A stretch of DNA of 64,000 nt from Pseudalkalibacillus hwajinpoensis. Lineage in GTDB: Bacteria; Bacillota; Bacilli; Bacillales; Guptibacillaceae. The stretch covers positions 1,364,001 to 1,428,000 of the forward strand of contig NZ_CP156674.1 of NCBI RefSeq assembly GCF_039851965.1, read 5' to 3'. A program made the translations under genes and the position numbers. The notes beneath the pieces were generated by a model, which was not told where the DNA came from, did no database searches, and saw only the letters and a list, made by a program, of their open reading frames with translations. Of the stretch, positions 41,443 through 49,936 are shown piece by piece; position 1 is the stretch's first letter; each line of letters begins with the position of its first letter.

Positions 41443-42575
41443 ATGAAAGCTATTACATATCAAGGTAAAGAACAAATAGTCGTTAAGGAAGTTGAAGCTC
41501 CATCGATTCAAGAACGAAGTGATATGATCGTAAAAATTACTGCCAGCGGTATTTGTGGTTCAGATCTTCATCTTTATCATGGTGGCATAGAACCTGAACA
41601 GGATTACATCATTGGTCACGAGCCGATGGGGAATGTTGAAGAAGTTGGCCCAGATGTCAAAACCTTAAAAAAGGCGATCACGTCGTCATTCCATTCAATA
41701 TTGGGTGCGGTGAATGCCATTACTGTAAAAACCAAATGGAAAGCCAGTGTGATGAATCAAACCCACATGGTGAAGTTGGGGGCTTATTTGGTTTTACTGA
41801 AATTAACGGAAATTATCCAGGTGTACAGGCAGAATACTTGCGTGTACCATATGCAGATTTCACTTCATTTAAAGTTCCAGAATCAAGCACACTAGACGAT
41901 GAAAGTGTTCTTTTCCTTTCAGATGTTGTTCCTACAGCTTATTGGAGTGTGGAACATAGTGGTGTCAAAGCAGGTGACACTGTCATCATCCTTGGAAGTG
42001 GCCCAATCGGATTGATGGCACAGAAATTTGCTAAGCTAAAAGGTGCAAAACGCGTCATTGCGGTCGACCAGGTAGATCACCGTCTTGAGCATGGAAAACG
42101 AACAAATCATGTTGATACGTATAATTTTAAAAGTCATGATGATATTGGTTCTCTTTTATATGAAGAAACAAAAGGTGGAGCTGACGTTGTCATTGATTGT
42201 GTAGGCATGGACGGTACAGTTTCCCCTAATGAGTCATTGGGTTCAGAGTTCGATAACCAGTTCGGCACTATTAGCCCGATTTTAACAGCTTCTAAATCTG
42301 TACGTAAGTTTGGTACAGTACACTTAACAGGCGTATATGGTACAGAAGCAAATCGATTCCCACTTGGTGACTTCTTTACAAGAAACGTTTCTCTGAAAAT
42401 GGGACAGGCTCCTGTGATTCACTTGATGCCAAAACTGTTCGATGTGATTGAAAATCAAGAATTTGATCCAAAAGACATCATCACTCATAGCTTATCAATT
42501 GAAGATGCAGCTAAAGGTTATGACATTTTTGATAAAAAAGAAGATGGCAACATCAAGGTGATTTTAAAACCATAA
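41443..42575 (+). pseudogene. Zinc-dependent alcohol dehydrogenase split by a -1 frame junction
   Basis: One medium-chain dehydrogenase of about 377 residues lies in two frames. Residues 1-77 run in frame from ATG 41443, with SGICGSDLHLYHGG (catalytic Zn Cys) and IIGHEPMGNVEEVG. At TTAAAAAAG (41665-41673) the protein continues only in the -1 frame: KKGDHVVIPFNIGCGECHYC with structural Zn cysteines, then IILGSGPIGLMAQKF for NAD and on to 42575. The unshifted frame gives a 150-residue product ending at 41895. The junction is a classic slippery A_AAA_AAG. It may be a pseudogene, a homopolymer read error, or translated by slippage; I mark it broken but possibly functional. Confidence 0.75.
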
Positions 42576-42580
42576 TAAAA

Positions 42581-42617
42581 AATGGCGGCCCTTTTTTCCT
42601 AAGGGCTGCCGTTTTTT
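42581..42617 (+). terminator. Terminator after the dehydrogenase
   Basis: AATGGCGGCCCTT and AAGGGCTGCCGTT form a 13-base arm pair with one mismatch, followed by TTTT. Confidence 0.75.
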
Positions 42618-42762
42618 ATGAAATTAGATGATATTCTATCAAACTAATCCTGATCATTGGAAATTCCCTAGGTTTTACTACCCTTTTGTTAACAAGATCT
42701 TCACTCTTTTTAGGCCATCTGCTTTATTGTTAAGCATTTCAAATAGGTTTAGAGTTAAAAGA

Positions 42763-42780
42763 GGAATGAAAATTCATTCT
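42763..42780 (+). promoter_or_regulatory. Operator-like palindrome before the tetR of CYP102
   Basis: GAATGAAAATTCATTC is a 16-base palindrome, a slightly weaker version of the element in front of the P450 gene. It lies 28 bases before the repressor start, consistent with autoregulation. Confidence 0.6.
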
Positions 42781-42807
42781 CCACTTTATTATGAAAGGTT
42801 GATCGTG

Positions 42808-43380
42808 ATGACGACCCTAAACAAAAGGGAAAGCATTCTCACGAGTGCTCTTGGCTTATTTGCAGAGCGTGGATTTGATGCCACCACTGTCCCAATGATC
42901 GCTGCCTCTGCAAATGTTGGTGCCGGAACGATTTACCGGTATTTTGAAAACAAAGAGGTTCTTGTTAATACGTTATTTCAAGATTACGTAAACACGTTTA
43001 CTAGCACTCTTGAAGATCAGTTTCCTTACAAAGAGTCTACTCGTAAACAATTCCATCATATTTATAAAGCTATGCTCTTATTTACTAATCAAAATGAACA
43101 TGCTCTTTATTTCATTAAGACTCATAGTGCAGCTCATTTTTTAAATGAGAAAAGTCATTCTGATTTTCAGCAATTGTTAAAAATTCTTCAGACATTTTTT
43201 GATACAGGGAAAAAACAATATGACATTCGTGATTTACCATCAGAAGCGCTAATTGCGATCGTATATGGTGCTTTTCTCGAACTTCAACACCTTGTTCGCT
43301 CCGGTGATCTTGAACCTTCACTGGAATTACTTTCCCGTATTGAAGACAGCTTATGGGACTCTGTTCGATACCATAATTGA
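42808..43380 (+). CDS. TetR family repressor of the CYP102 gene (Bm3R1/FatR-like)
   Basis: A 190-residue TetR protein. The helix-turn-helix reads FDATTVPMIAASANVGAGTI then YRYFENKEVLVNTLF. It is located 74 bases upstream of a CYP102 gene, as bm3R1 is before CYP102A1 in B. megaterium and fatR (yrhI) before cypB in B. subtilis, where fatty acids release the repressor. ATG 42808 follows AAAGGTTGATCGTG; a longer frame starting at 42628 lacks a binding site. Operator palindromes flank the gene on both sides. Confidence 0.88.
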   Translation: MTTLNKRESILTSALGLFAERGFDATTVPMIAASANVGAGTIYRYFENKEVLVNTLFQDYVNTFTSTLEDQFPYKESTRKQFHHIYKAMLLFTNQNEHALYFIKTHSAAHFLNEKSHSDFQQLLKILQTFFDTGKKQYDIRDLPSEALIAIVYGAFLELQHLVRSGDLEPSLELLSRIEDSLWDSVRYHN

Positions 43381-43405
43381 AGAGACCATACTCTTCATGT
43401 ACCAC

Positions 43406-43425
43406 CGGAATGAATATTCATTCCG
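43406..43425 (+). promoter_or_regulatory. Perfect 20-bp operator palindrome before CYP102
   Basis: CGGAATGAATATTCATTCCG is a perfect palindrome 30 bases before the P450 start codon. It closely resembles the 20-bp Bm3R1 operator known from B. megaterium, differing as I recall only at the central bases. Confidence 0.8.
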
Positions 43426-43454
43426 ATCCATTCTATAGATGAGGTGATGAAAGC

Positions 43455-46400
43455 ATGATAACTAAGAAATCGTTTCCACAACCCAGAACATACGGACCGC
43501 TCGGAAGTCTCCCCCTTATTGATAAAGAGAAGCCAATCCAATCATTTATGAAGCTTTCAAAAGAATTCGGTCCAATTTTTCAGTTTCAGTTTCCAGGACG
43601 TATGAGTACTTTTGTATCCAGCGCTACTCTTGCAGCAGAGATCTGCGACGAATCTCGGTTCGACAAAAAAGTAGGACCGGTTCTACAGAAAGTGCGTGCC
43701 TTTGGGGGTGATGGGTTATTCACTAGCGAAACAAAAGAACCAAACTGGAAGAAAGCTCACAATATTCTGTTGCCTAGCTTTAGCCAGCAAGCGATGAAAA
43801 GTTATCATAATAAAATGGTTGACCTTGCCACACAGCTCATCCAAAAATGGGCTCGTTTGAATCCAAATGAGGAAGTCGATGTGCCTGAAGATATGACTCG
43901 TTTAACTCTAGACACGATCGGACTATGCGGATTTGACTTCAGATTTAATAGCTTCTATAGAGAGAACAACCATGAGTTTGTTGATGCCATGGTCCGTTCT
44001 TTGGATGAGGCAATGAATCAATCGCAGCGTCTGGGCGTACAGGATAAATTAATGGTAAGATCTAAAAAACAGTTTCGAGAAGATATTGAATACATGTTTT
44101 CACTCGTCGATGACCTCATTGCAGAGCGCAAGAAAAACGGAGATCAAGGTGAAGATGATCTGCTTTCTCATATGCTTAAAGGAAAAGACCCTGAAACTGG
44201 AGAACCACTCGATGATGAAAACATCCGTTTCCAAATCATCACCTTCCTAATCGCAGGACATGAAACAACAAGCGGCTTGCTTTCATTCACGCTTTATTAT
44301 TTAATGAATAACCCTGACAAACTTGCCAAAGCACAAGAAGAAGTTGACCGCGTTGTGGGAGATGCTATTCCTGATTACAAACAGGTGAAGCAGCTTAAAT
44401 ATGTACGGATGATTTTAAATGAATCACTCCGTCTATGGCCAACGGCCCCTGCCTTTTCACTCTATGCAAAAGAAAATACAACGTTGAATGGCGAATATGC
44501 TGTTGAGAAAGATGATGTATTCACGCTCCTTATCCCTGAGCTTCATCGCGATAAATCGGTATGGGGAGAGGATGTAGAAGCCTTCATTCCAGAACGATTT
44601 GAAGATCCTTCTGCGATTCCCCACCATACCTACAAGCCATTTGGCAACGGTCAGCGAGCTTGTATCGGTCAGCAGTTCTCGCTTCATGAAGCAACGCTTG
44701 TACTCGGTATGATCATCCAACATTTCGATCTCATTGATCATGCGAACTACCAGCTCGATGTGAAAGAAACATTAACCCTGAAACCCGATGGACTGAAGAT
44801 GAAAGTCAAGCCTAGAAAAGAATCGATTTCGTTCGCAGTTCCATCTTCAGAACCTGTTGTAAAAGATAAGAAATCCACACCAATAGCGGTTGAAAATGCG
44901 CATGGTACACCCTTACTTGTTCTTTATGGATCAAACCTTGGAACTGCAGAAGGAGTTGCACGAGATCTTGCTGAGACTGGTCATCAACAGGGCTACAGTA
45001 TTCAGGTTGCACCACTAAATGACTATGTGGATAAGCTTCCAAAGGAAGGTGCCGTCCTAATCGTATCTGCATCCTATAACGGGAATCCTCCCGAAAATGC
45101 CGCCAAGTTTGTTAACTGGCTTGATCAAGCTAAAGAAGGATCCTTAGAAGGCTTACAGTACGCTGTATTTGGCTGCGGGGATCGTAACTGGGCTACCACC
45201 TATCAGCGCATTCCTACATTCATTGATGATCGAATGGCACAACAAGGAGCTGACCGTATTTCAGAAATCGGTTTTGGTGATGCAAGTGACGATTTTGAAG
45301 GTGATTATGAGAAGTGGGAAGAAACTCTCTGGCCTTATCTAGCGGAAGCAATGGACATTGATTTTAACATCGTTGGATCTGAAAACAATACGATTTCGAT
45401 GAGTTTCGTTAGCGGTGTAAGCGATACGCCTCTTGCACAATCTCACCACACTTTTACAGCGATCGTGAATGATAACAAGGAACTTCAGCACTCAGATAGT
45501 GGCCGTAGTACGCGACACATCGAATTGATTCTTCCGGATGGCGTGTCCTATCAGGAAGGTGATCATGTTGGTGTGCTTCCACAGAATAATGATGAACTGG
45601 TAGAGCGAGTCCTAGAACGCTTTCATTTGAATGGACATGATCATGTAGTGTTATCAGGTGATTCAGGAAAAGCGGCACACCTACCGACTGATAAACCTGT
45701 TAAACTTCAAGATTTACTTTCTTCCTACGTAGAGCTTCAACAACCAGCAACACGTTCACAGATCCGTGCTCTTGCAGCACATACCGTATGTCCACCACAC
45801 GTAACTGAACTCGAACAAATGCTCGAAAACCGGACGTATAAAATTGAAGTCCTGGAAAAGCGTGTTACCATGCTAGAGATTGTTGAGCATTACGTGGCAT
45901 GTGAAATGCCATTCGAAAGGTTTATTGCTTTGCTTCCACCACTGAAACCAAGGTATTATTCAATTTCAAGCTCCCCTCTTTTCAAGGAAAGCGAAGCAAG
46001 TATCACAGTTAGCATTGTTCGTGATAATGCGTGGAACGGAAAAGGCGAATACAAAGGGGTCGCTTCAAACTATTTAGCTAAACAAAAGCAGGGCGATAAA
46101 GTTGCTTGCTTTATTAGCACATCGCAGTCAAACTTCCAGCTGCCTGAAGATCCCGAAACTCCGATCATCCTAATCGGACCTGGAACAGGTGTAGCGCCGT
46201 TCAGAGGGTTCGTTCAGGCGCGTCGTGTTTTAAAAGAAATGGGAGTTAGTCTCGGTGCTGCCCACCTATACTTTGGCTGTCGTAACCCTGATCATGACTA
46301 CCTGTACCAAGATGAATTAGAGCAGGCGGAAAGGGATGGCTTAGTTACACTTCATACCGCGTTCTCAGGCTGCCCCGGACAAGAGAAAACATATGTTCAG

Positions 46401-46622
46401 CATCGCCTATCCAAAAATGCAGTAGAGGTTCTGCCTTTATTGAAAGAAGACGGTCGCCTATATGTTTGTGGGGATGGCAATAAAATGGCTCCAGATGTAG
46501 AACAAACGCTCATCACAAGTTTTATGAAGATGGAGGAAACGACAGAAGAAGATGCCGTAAATTGGCTCCACACCCTTGAAAAAGAAGGTCGATACGCTAA
46601 AGACGTATGGGCCGGTGCATAA
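43455..46622 (+). CDS. cyp102A: Self-sufficient cytochrome P450-reductase fusion, CYP102A type
   Basis: A 1055-residue fatty-acid hydroxylase. The P450 domain (about 1-465) has I-helix AGHETTS (267-273), E-x-x-R as ESLR (323-326) and the haem loop FGNGQRACIG with C403. After a linker, a flavodoxin-like FMN domain starts at LLVLYGSNLGTAEG, followed by FAD and NADPH domains with RYYSISSSP, GPGTGVAPFRGF and a terminal DVWAGA. The substrate-channel Phe of BM3 is conserved as F89; the BM3 R47 is kept but Y51 corresponds to F53. It oxidises medium or long fatty acids using NADPH. ATG 43455 follows GAGGTGATGAAAGC. Confidence 0.95.
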   Translation: MITKKSFPQPRTYGPLGSLPLIDKEKPIQSFMKLSKEFGPIFQFQFPGRMSTFVSSATLAAEICDESRFDKKVGPVLQKVRAFGGDGLFTSETKEPNWKKAHNILLPSFSQQAMKSYHNKMVDLATQLIQKWARLNPNEEVDVPEDMTRLTLDTIGLCGFDFRFNSFYRENNHEFVDAMVRSLDEAMNQSQRLGVQDKLMVRSKKQFREDIEYMFSLVDDLIAERKKNGDQGEDDLLSHMLKGKDPETGEPLDDENIRFQIITFLIAGHETTSGLLSFTLYYLMNNPDKLAKAQEEVDRVVGDAIPDYKQVKQLKYVRMILNESLRLWPTAPAFSLYAKENTTLNGEYAVEKDDVFTLLIPELHRDKSVWGEDVEAFIPERFEDPSAIPHHTYKPFGNGQRACIGQQFSLHEATLVLGMIIQHFDLIDHANYQLDVKETLTLKPDGLKMKVKPRKESISFAVPSSEPVVKDKKSTPIAVENAHGTPLLVLYGSNLGTAEGVARDLAETGHQQGYSIQVAPLNDYVDKLPKEGAVLIVSASYNGNPPENAAKFVNWLDQAKEGSLEGLQYAVFGCGDRNWATTYQRIPTFIDDRMAQQGADRISEIGFGDASDDFEGDYEKWEETLWPYLAEAMDIDFNIVGSENNTISMSFVSGVSDTPLAQSHHTFTAIVNDNKELQHSDSGRSTRHIELILPDGVSYQEGDHVGVLPQNNDELVERVLERFHLNGHDHVVLSGDSGKAAHLPTDKPVKLQDLLSSYVELQQPATRSQIRALAAHTVCPPHVTELEQMLENRTYKIEVLEKRVTMLEIVEHYVACEMPFERFIALLPPLKPRYYSISSSPLFKESEASITVSIVRDNAWNGKGEYKGVASNYLAKQKQGDKVACFISTSQSNFQLPEDPETPIILIGPGTGVAPFRGFVQARRVLKEMGVSLGAAHLYFGCRNPDHDYLYQDELEQAERDGLVTLHTAFSGCPGQEKTYVQHRLSKNAVEVLPLLKEDGRLYVCGDGNKMAPDVEQTLITSFMKMEETTEEDAVNWLHTLEKEGRYAKDVWAGA

Positions 46623-46630
46623 TTGAAGGA

Positions 46631-46664
46631 AGCAGCAAATCCAATTGGATTTGCTGCTTTTTTA
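46631..46664. terminator. Terminator shared by cyp102A and dhaM
   Basis: AGCAGCAAATCC and GGATTTGCTGCT form a 12-bp perfect stem with an AATT loop, followed by TTTTTT on the plus strand, between convergent genes. Confidence 0.85.
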
Positions 46665-46670
46665 TCATAC

Positions 46671-47057
46671 CTATTGAATTTTACTCGTCTCTGTCGACCG
46701 CTTCGCTGCTTCAACAACTTCCTTAAGTGATTTACCAAAACCAGATTCCATCACGGCACTATATGCCCCTTCAACTAAGGGGGCATCAGCAATCATTACT
46801 TCCTTTTCACCTTCAAGCATGTCAATCGCCATTTCAGCATTCATCACAGAGCTACCAAAGTCTACTAAAATTACAGCACCCTCTCCATCATCTGCTTCTC
46901 CGATCGCAGACTGGATTTTCATAGCGCTTGTCCCCATTTCCCCATCGTCTGTGCCTCCTGCATCTACAACTTTAACGTCAGGTTGCGCTTCATTAAGCAT
47001 TTCCTTTAGTCCTTTAGAAATATCAGGGCTATGTGAAACGATTACAAGACCGATCAT
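46671..47057 (-). CDS. dhaM: Dihydroxyacetone kinase phosphotransfer subunit DhaM
   Basis: A 128-residue EIIA-mannose-like protein that passes phosphate from the PTS protein HPr to DhaL-bound ADP. The N-terminus MIGLVIVSHSPDISKGL contains the phosphorylated His of the VSHS motif, and VDFGSSVMNAEMA follows. Only the EIIA-like domain is present, as in Gram-positive DhaM, without the HPr-like and EI-like parts of the E. coli protein. Its start overlaps the end of dhaL at 47057. Confidence 0.9.
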   Translation of the reverse strand: MIGLVIVSHSPDISKGLKEMLNEAQPDVKVVDAGGTDDGEMGTSAMKIQSAIGEADDGEGAVILVDFGSSVMNAEMAIDMLEGEKEVMIADAPLVEGAYSAVMESGFGKSLKEVVEAAKRSTETSKIQ

Positions 47058-47677
47058 TAATAAGCACCACCCTTTTCCAGCACTGACGCGAGTGCTTCAA
47101 TGATATAGTAGGAAGATTGGGCTCCAGCGTCCTGCTTCCCTTTTGATTTTTCTTTATAATAAGCTGCACGCCCTTTTTTCGCTTCATACCCTTTTACATG
47201 TTCTAGCGCTTGTTTCGCCATATCGGTTAATTGACCTGGAGTAAGATCATTTCCCTTCTCCTCCATTAACTCAACGACAGGCTCAAGTAAGTCAATCATC
47301 GTTTTCTCTTCTCGCTCTGTTTTCCCGCGCTTTTTCATGCCGTCCAATCCATTTCGAAGTCCGATTGCAAGTTCGCTAAGCTCTATCTCAGCTCCCTCTA
47401 AGTGATTACCAGACTTCATAAATAGCGTGCCATAAAGAGGACCCGATGCACCACCTATTTTAGAGAGCAAATTCGTACCGGTTTTCTTTAATACTGCTCC
47501 CGCATCAACCGTCTCTTCGTCTAGTTGCTCAACAGCAGCCTTAAAACCTCTATTCATATTCAAGCCATGATCACCATCACCCAGCACTTGATCAAGATTG
47601 GTTAATTCCTCCTTATTTGCTTCCATCTTTCTAGCAGATTCCTTCACCCACTGCCTAGCCATCTCAGCTGTAAACAT
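47057..47677 (-). CDS. dhaL: Dihydroxyacetone kinase ADP-binding subunit DhaL
   Basis: A 206-residue all-helical subunit that holds ADP as a permanent cofactor. The magnesium and nucleotide motif is QVLGDGDHGLNMNRGF, with three Asp/His-region residues intact, followed by SKIGGASGPLYGTLF. It receives phosphate from DhaM and passes it to dihydroxyacetone on DhaK. It lies 40 bases downstream of dhaK and is coupled to dhaM. The start ATG 47677 follows AGGAGGTAATAGGT. Confidence 0.92.
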   Translation of the reverse strand: MFTAEMARQWVKESARKMEANKEELTNLDQVLGDGDHGLNMNRGFKAAVEQLDEETVDAGAVLKKTGTNLLSKIGGASGPLYGTLFMKSGNHLEGAEIELSELAIGLRNGLDGMKKRGKTEREEKTMIDLLEPVVELMEEKGNDLTPGQLTDMAKQALEHVKGYEAKKGRAAYYKEKSKGKQDAGAQSSYYIIEALASVLEKGGAY

Positions 47678-47717
47678 ACCTATTACCTCCTTTTATTTCA
47701 TTTTTGAGTATTAACTC

Positions 47718-48713
47718 TCACTCGCTGATTGTCCATGCAGTTGTTTGACACGGGCTTTTTAGCAGCGCTTTCAATTCGTTCGTTAATTTAAGAACGGTTA
47801 AAGAAGCGCCCGCCATTTCAAGCGCAGTCATATAGTTTCCAACTAGGGTCACTTCAGCTTTAATTCCTTTTTTGCTTAATAGATCCTGGATACGGTTATT
47901 TAATGTATACAGCTCCATTTGTGGTGTAGCACCCATTCCATTCACCATAACAGCAGCTTCATCGCCCTCTTTAAATTCAAGCTCCGGAAGGACTTGATTC
48001 ATAAGGCGTTCGGCTACTTCGTCAGCAGATGCTATTTCAATCGTCTCCATTCCTGGTTCCCCGTGAATCCCAATTCCGAGCTCCATTTCACTCTCTCCAA
48101 TATCGAAGCCTGGGTTACCTAAGCCAGGAACCTGTGCAGGTGAAAGTGCGATGCCCATTGAACGAACCTGGCGAATCACCTCTTCTGCAACGGATTTAAC
48201 TTCCTTGAGCGACTTTCCTTCCCTTGCCGCAGCACCTGCAATTTTATGAACAAATATCGTACCGGCGACCCCACGTCGTCCAGTTGTGTGAGTGCTATCT
48301 TCTACAGCCACGTCATCATTCACAATTACTTGTTCAACCGTAATCCCTTCATCCTCTGCCATTTCCGCCGCCATTTCAAAATTCATAACGTCACCTGTAT
48401 AATTTTTAGTAACAAGAAGAACTCCGTCCCCTTGGTCAACTGCTTTAATCGCTTCTAACACCTGATCAGGAGTCGGTGAAGTGAACACCTCTCCACTTAC
48501 TGCTGCATCGAGCATTCCTTCTCCAACGTAGCCTGCATGAGCAGGTTCATGACCGCTTCCACCACCGCTAACGATCCCAACTTTAGCCGACCGTTCTTTT
48601 CTCAATAATACAGTAGTACCTTCGAGTCGCTCTAAGGTCTCAGGATGGGCCTTCACCATGCCATCCAGCATTTGTGTCACAACATCATCTGAGTGATTGA
48701 TTAATTTTTTCAC
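47718..48713 (-). CDS. dhaK: Dihydroxyacetone kinase substrate-binding subunit DhaK
   Basis: A 331-residue subunit that binds dihydroxyacetone covalently through a histidine and is the phosphate acceptor complex. Recognisable parts are VSGGGSGHEPAHAGYVG, the Asp in KNYTGDVMNFEMA and the hemiaminal His region ELGIGIHGEPG, with NGMGATPQMELY near the C-terminus. GTG 48713 is chosen because GGGAGGG lies six bases upstream. It is the first gene of dhaKLM, converting dihydroxyacetone to its phosphate with PEP as the donor. No glycerol dehydrogenase or DhaS-type regulator is adjacent. Confidence 0.92.
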   Translation of the reverse strand: MKKLINHSDDVVTQMLDGMVKAHPETLERLEGTTVLLRKERSAKVGIVSGGGSGHEPAHAGYVGEGMLDAAVSGEVFTSPTPDQVLEAIKAVDQGDGVLLVTKNYTGDVMNFEMAAEMAEDEGITVEQVIVNDDVAVEDSTHTTGRRGVAGTIFVHKIAGAAAREGKSLKEVKSVAEEVIRQVRSMGIALSPAQVPGLGNPGFDIGESEMELGIGIHGEPGMETIEIASADEVAERLMNQVLPELEFKEGDEAAVMVNGMGATPQMELYTLNNRIQDLLSKKGIKAEVTLVGNYMTALEMAGASLTVLKLTNELKALLKSPCQTTAWTISE

Positions 48714-48817
48714 TATGATCCCTCCCAAAGTGACTTTACCCTTGATCTCTCAATTGCAAAAGCGAAAAATTGTGACGATTTCATTACAACCACCCCAATC
48801 ACCAAGTTTCTATATAA

Positions 48818-48975
48818 TTTGAATCTTCCAACAGATGGGGGGGGGGGGGTTGCCACCCCTCCGTTGGTTAGTTGAACCAATCGGACCTTTAGGGGCAGTT
48901 AACCCACACCTAAACGTCTTGAGCAAACTACGATCCTGAGGTGGGGGTTTTACTGCCCCTTAAGGTGGGATAAAA
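48818..48975 (+). repeat. Intergenic repeat family, copy 3
   Basis: The best-preserved copy: core TTAGTTGAACCAATCGG (48868-48884), then GGGGCAGT with CCCACACCT on one side and AGGTGGGGG with ACTGCCCC on the other, which pair into a long interrupted stem. The tail is GGTGGGATAAA. A run of 13 G (48837-48849) replaces the usual G-rich arm of the first hairpin. Confidence 0.85.
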
Positions 48976-48976
48976 A

Positions 48977-49001
48977 GGTCCCTGTGTTATCACAGGAACC
49001 T
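48977..49001 (-). terminator. Terminator after the YitT/YczE-like gene
   Basis: GGTCCCTGTG and CACAGGAACC form a 10-base arm pair with one mismatch, just beyond the stop of the minus-strand gene, with A-rich sequence giving U on that strand. Confidence 0.55.
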
Positions 49002-49007
49002 GAATAG

Positions 49008-49643
49008 TTATAAATAAGCTTCATGTGGCGCGTGGTAAGGATAAAGAACATAATATATTGGATATGCTCTTACGTACCAGAATTGAATAATAGGACCAAG
49101 GAACACGACAAGTGCCGCTGTACCGATTCCAACTGGACCACCAATAAGTAATGCAAGTGATGCCATGATGACCGCTACAAGGGTCTGGGCCATTTGTAAG
49201 CTCAGGTTAAAGCGGAAGCTTACAACTAGAAATAGCTGATCGAACGGTGCCCTCGGGAACTGTGGAAGAATATAAATGGCAACGCCTAGCCCAATCGCTA
49301 TCATCCCTGCAACAAGAACCACACTCTTCACTATTAAAGGCGCTGCTGATAAATTGACAGCCACAAAGACCACCTCTACCCAGAAATCAAGAATAATACT
49401 TTCAAGTACAATAGGTAGAAGTGCTGCATATTCTGGCTTTTTCTTCATAAGCCAGGCGTTCAAAAAAATAATTAGGATTTGGAAAAAACCGTACCAGAAG
49501 CCTACAGTCAATCCAAAAAGATCCGATATACCAATAAAAAAGGATGTCCAGAATCCTGCCCCAAGAGTAGCATGGATAACTAGTGCTACCCCAAAGAAGT
49601 TGATGAACATACCCAGAAGGTAAATCGTAATTCGATAGAACAT
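49008..49643 (-). CDS. YczE/YitT-like integral membrane protein
   Basis: A 211-residue membrane protein with five or six helices. MFINFFGVALVIHATLGAGF and GLGVAIYILPQFPRAPFDQL match the YczE/BCR-YitT family, where small-molecule or peptide-antibiotic export has been proposed but not shown. ATG 49643 follows GGGAGGAGGTCGTA. Both flanks hold copies of the intergenic repeat, so the gene is an isolated unit. Confidence 0.75.
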   Translation of the reverse strand: MFYRITIYLLGMFINFFGVALVIHATLGAGFWTSFFIGISDLFGLTVGFWYGFFQILIIFLNAWLMKKKPEYAALLPIVLESIILDFWVEVVFVAVNLSAAPLIVKSVVLVAGMIAIGLGVAIYILPQFPRAPFDQLFLVVSFRFNLSLQMAQTLVAVIMASLALLIGGPVGIGTAALVVFLGPIIQFWYVRAYPIYYVLYPYHAPHEAYL

Positions 49644-49683
49644 TACGACCTCCTCCCTTCCTCTAAATTAGGAAAACTTGCCA

Positions 49684-49740
49684 AAAGTGAAACTTCCTTC
49701 AGTAGAGTTTGATACTGCCACAAGCTGTGGGATAAAGAGG
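49684..49740 (+). repeat. Intergenic repeat family, copy 4 (internally deleted)
   Basis: Has the family head AAAGTGAAACTTCCTTCAG and the family tail GTGGGATAAAGAGG with almost nothing between, so it looks like a copy that lost its centre. The core sequence is absent. Confidence 0.6.
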
Positions 49741-49936
49741 ATCCTTCTACAAATTTTCGAGTTCATTTTATTAGCGATTAAGTTACACGTCAATGGGTTT
49801 AACTTATAAATTTCATTATTGGGTAGTGGAAATTATTGACTCTTTTCACACGATACACAGAAGAGAACAAACTGTACTAATAACCGTTCAAAATAACATG
49901 ACAAAAAAATGCATCCCCTAAAGAGACGGCATTTCC

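Noticed and set aside
41736..42575. A separate 279-residue short alcohol dehydrogenase
   Set aside because: Its start lies inside the Zn-binding region, and joining it to the upstream frame gives a full-length family member, so it is the 3' part of one gene.
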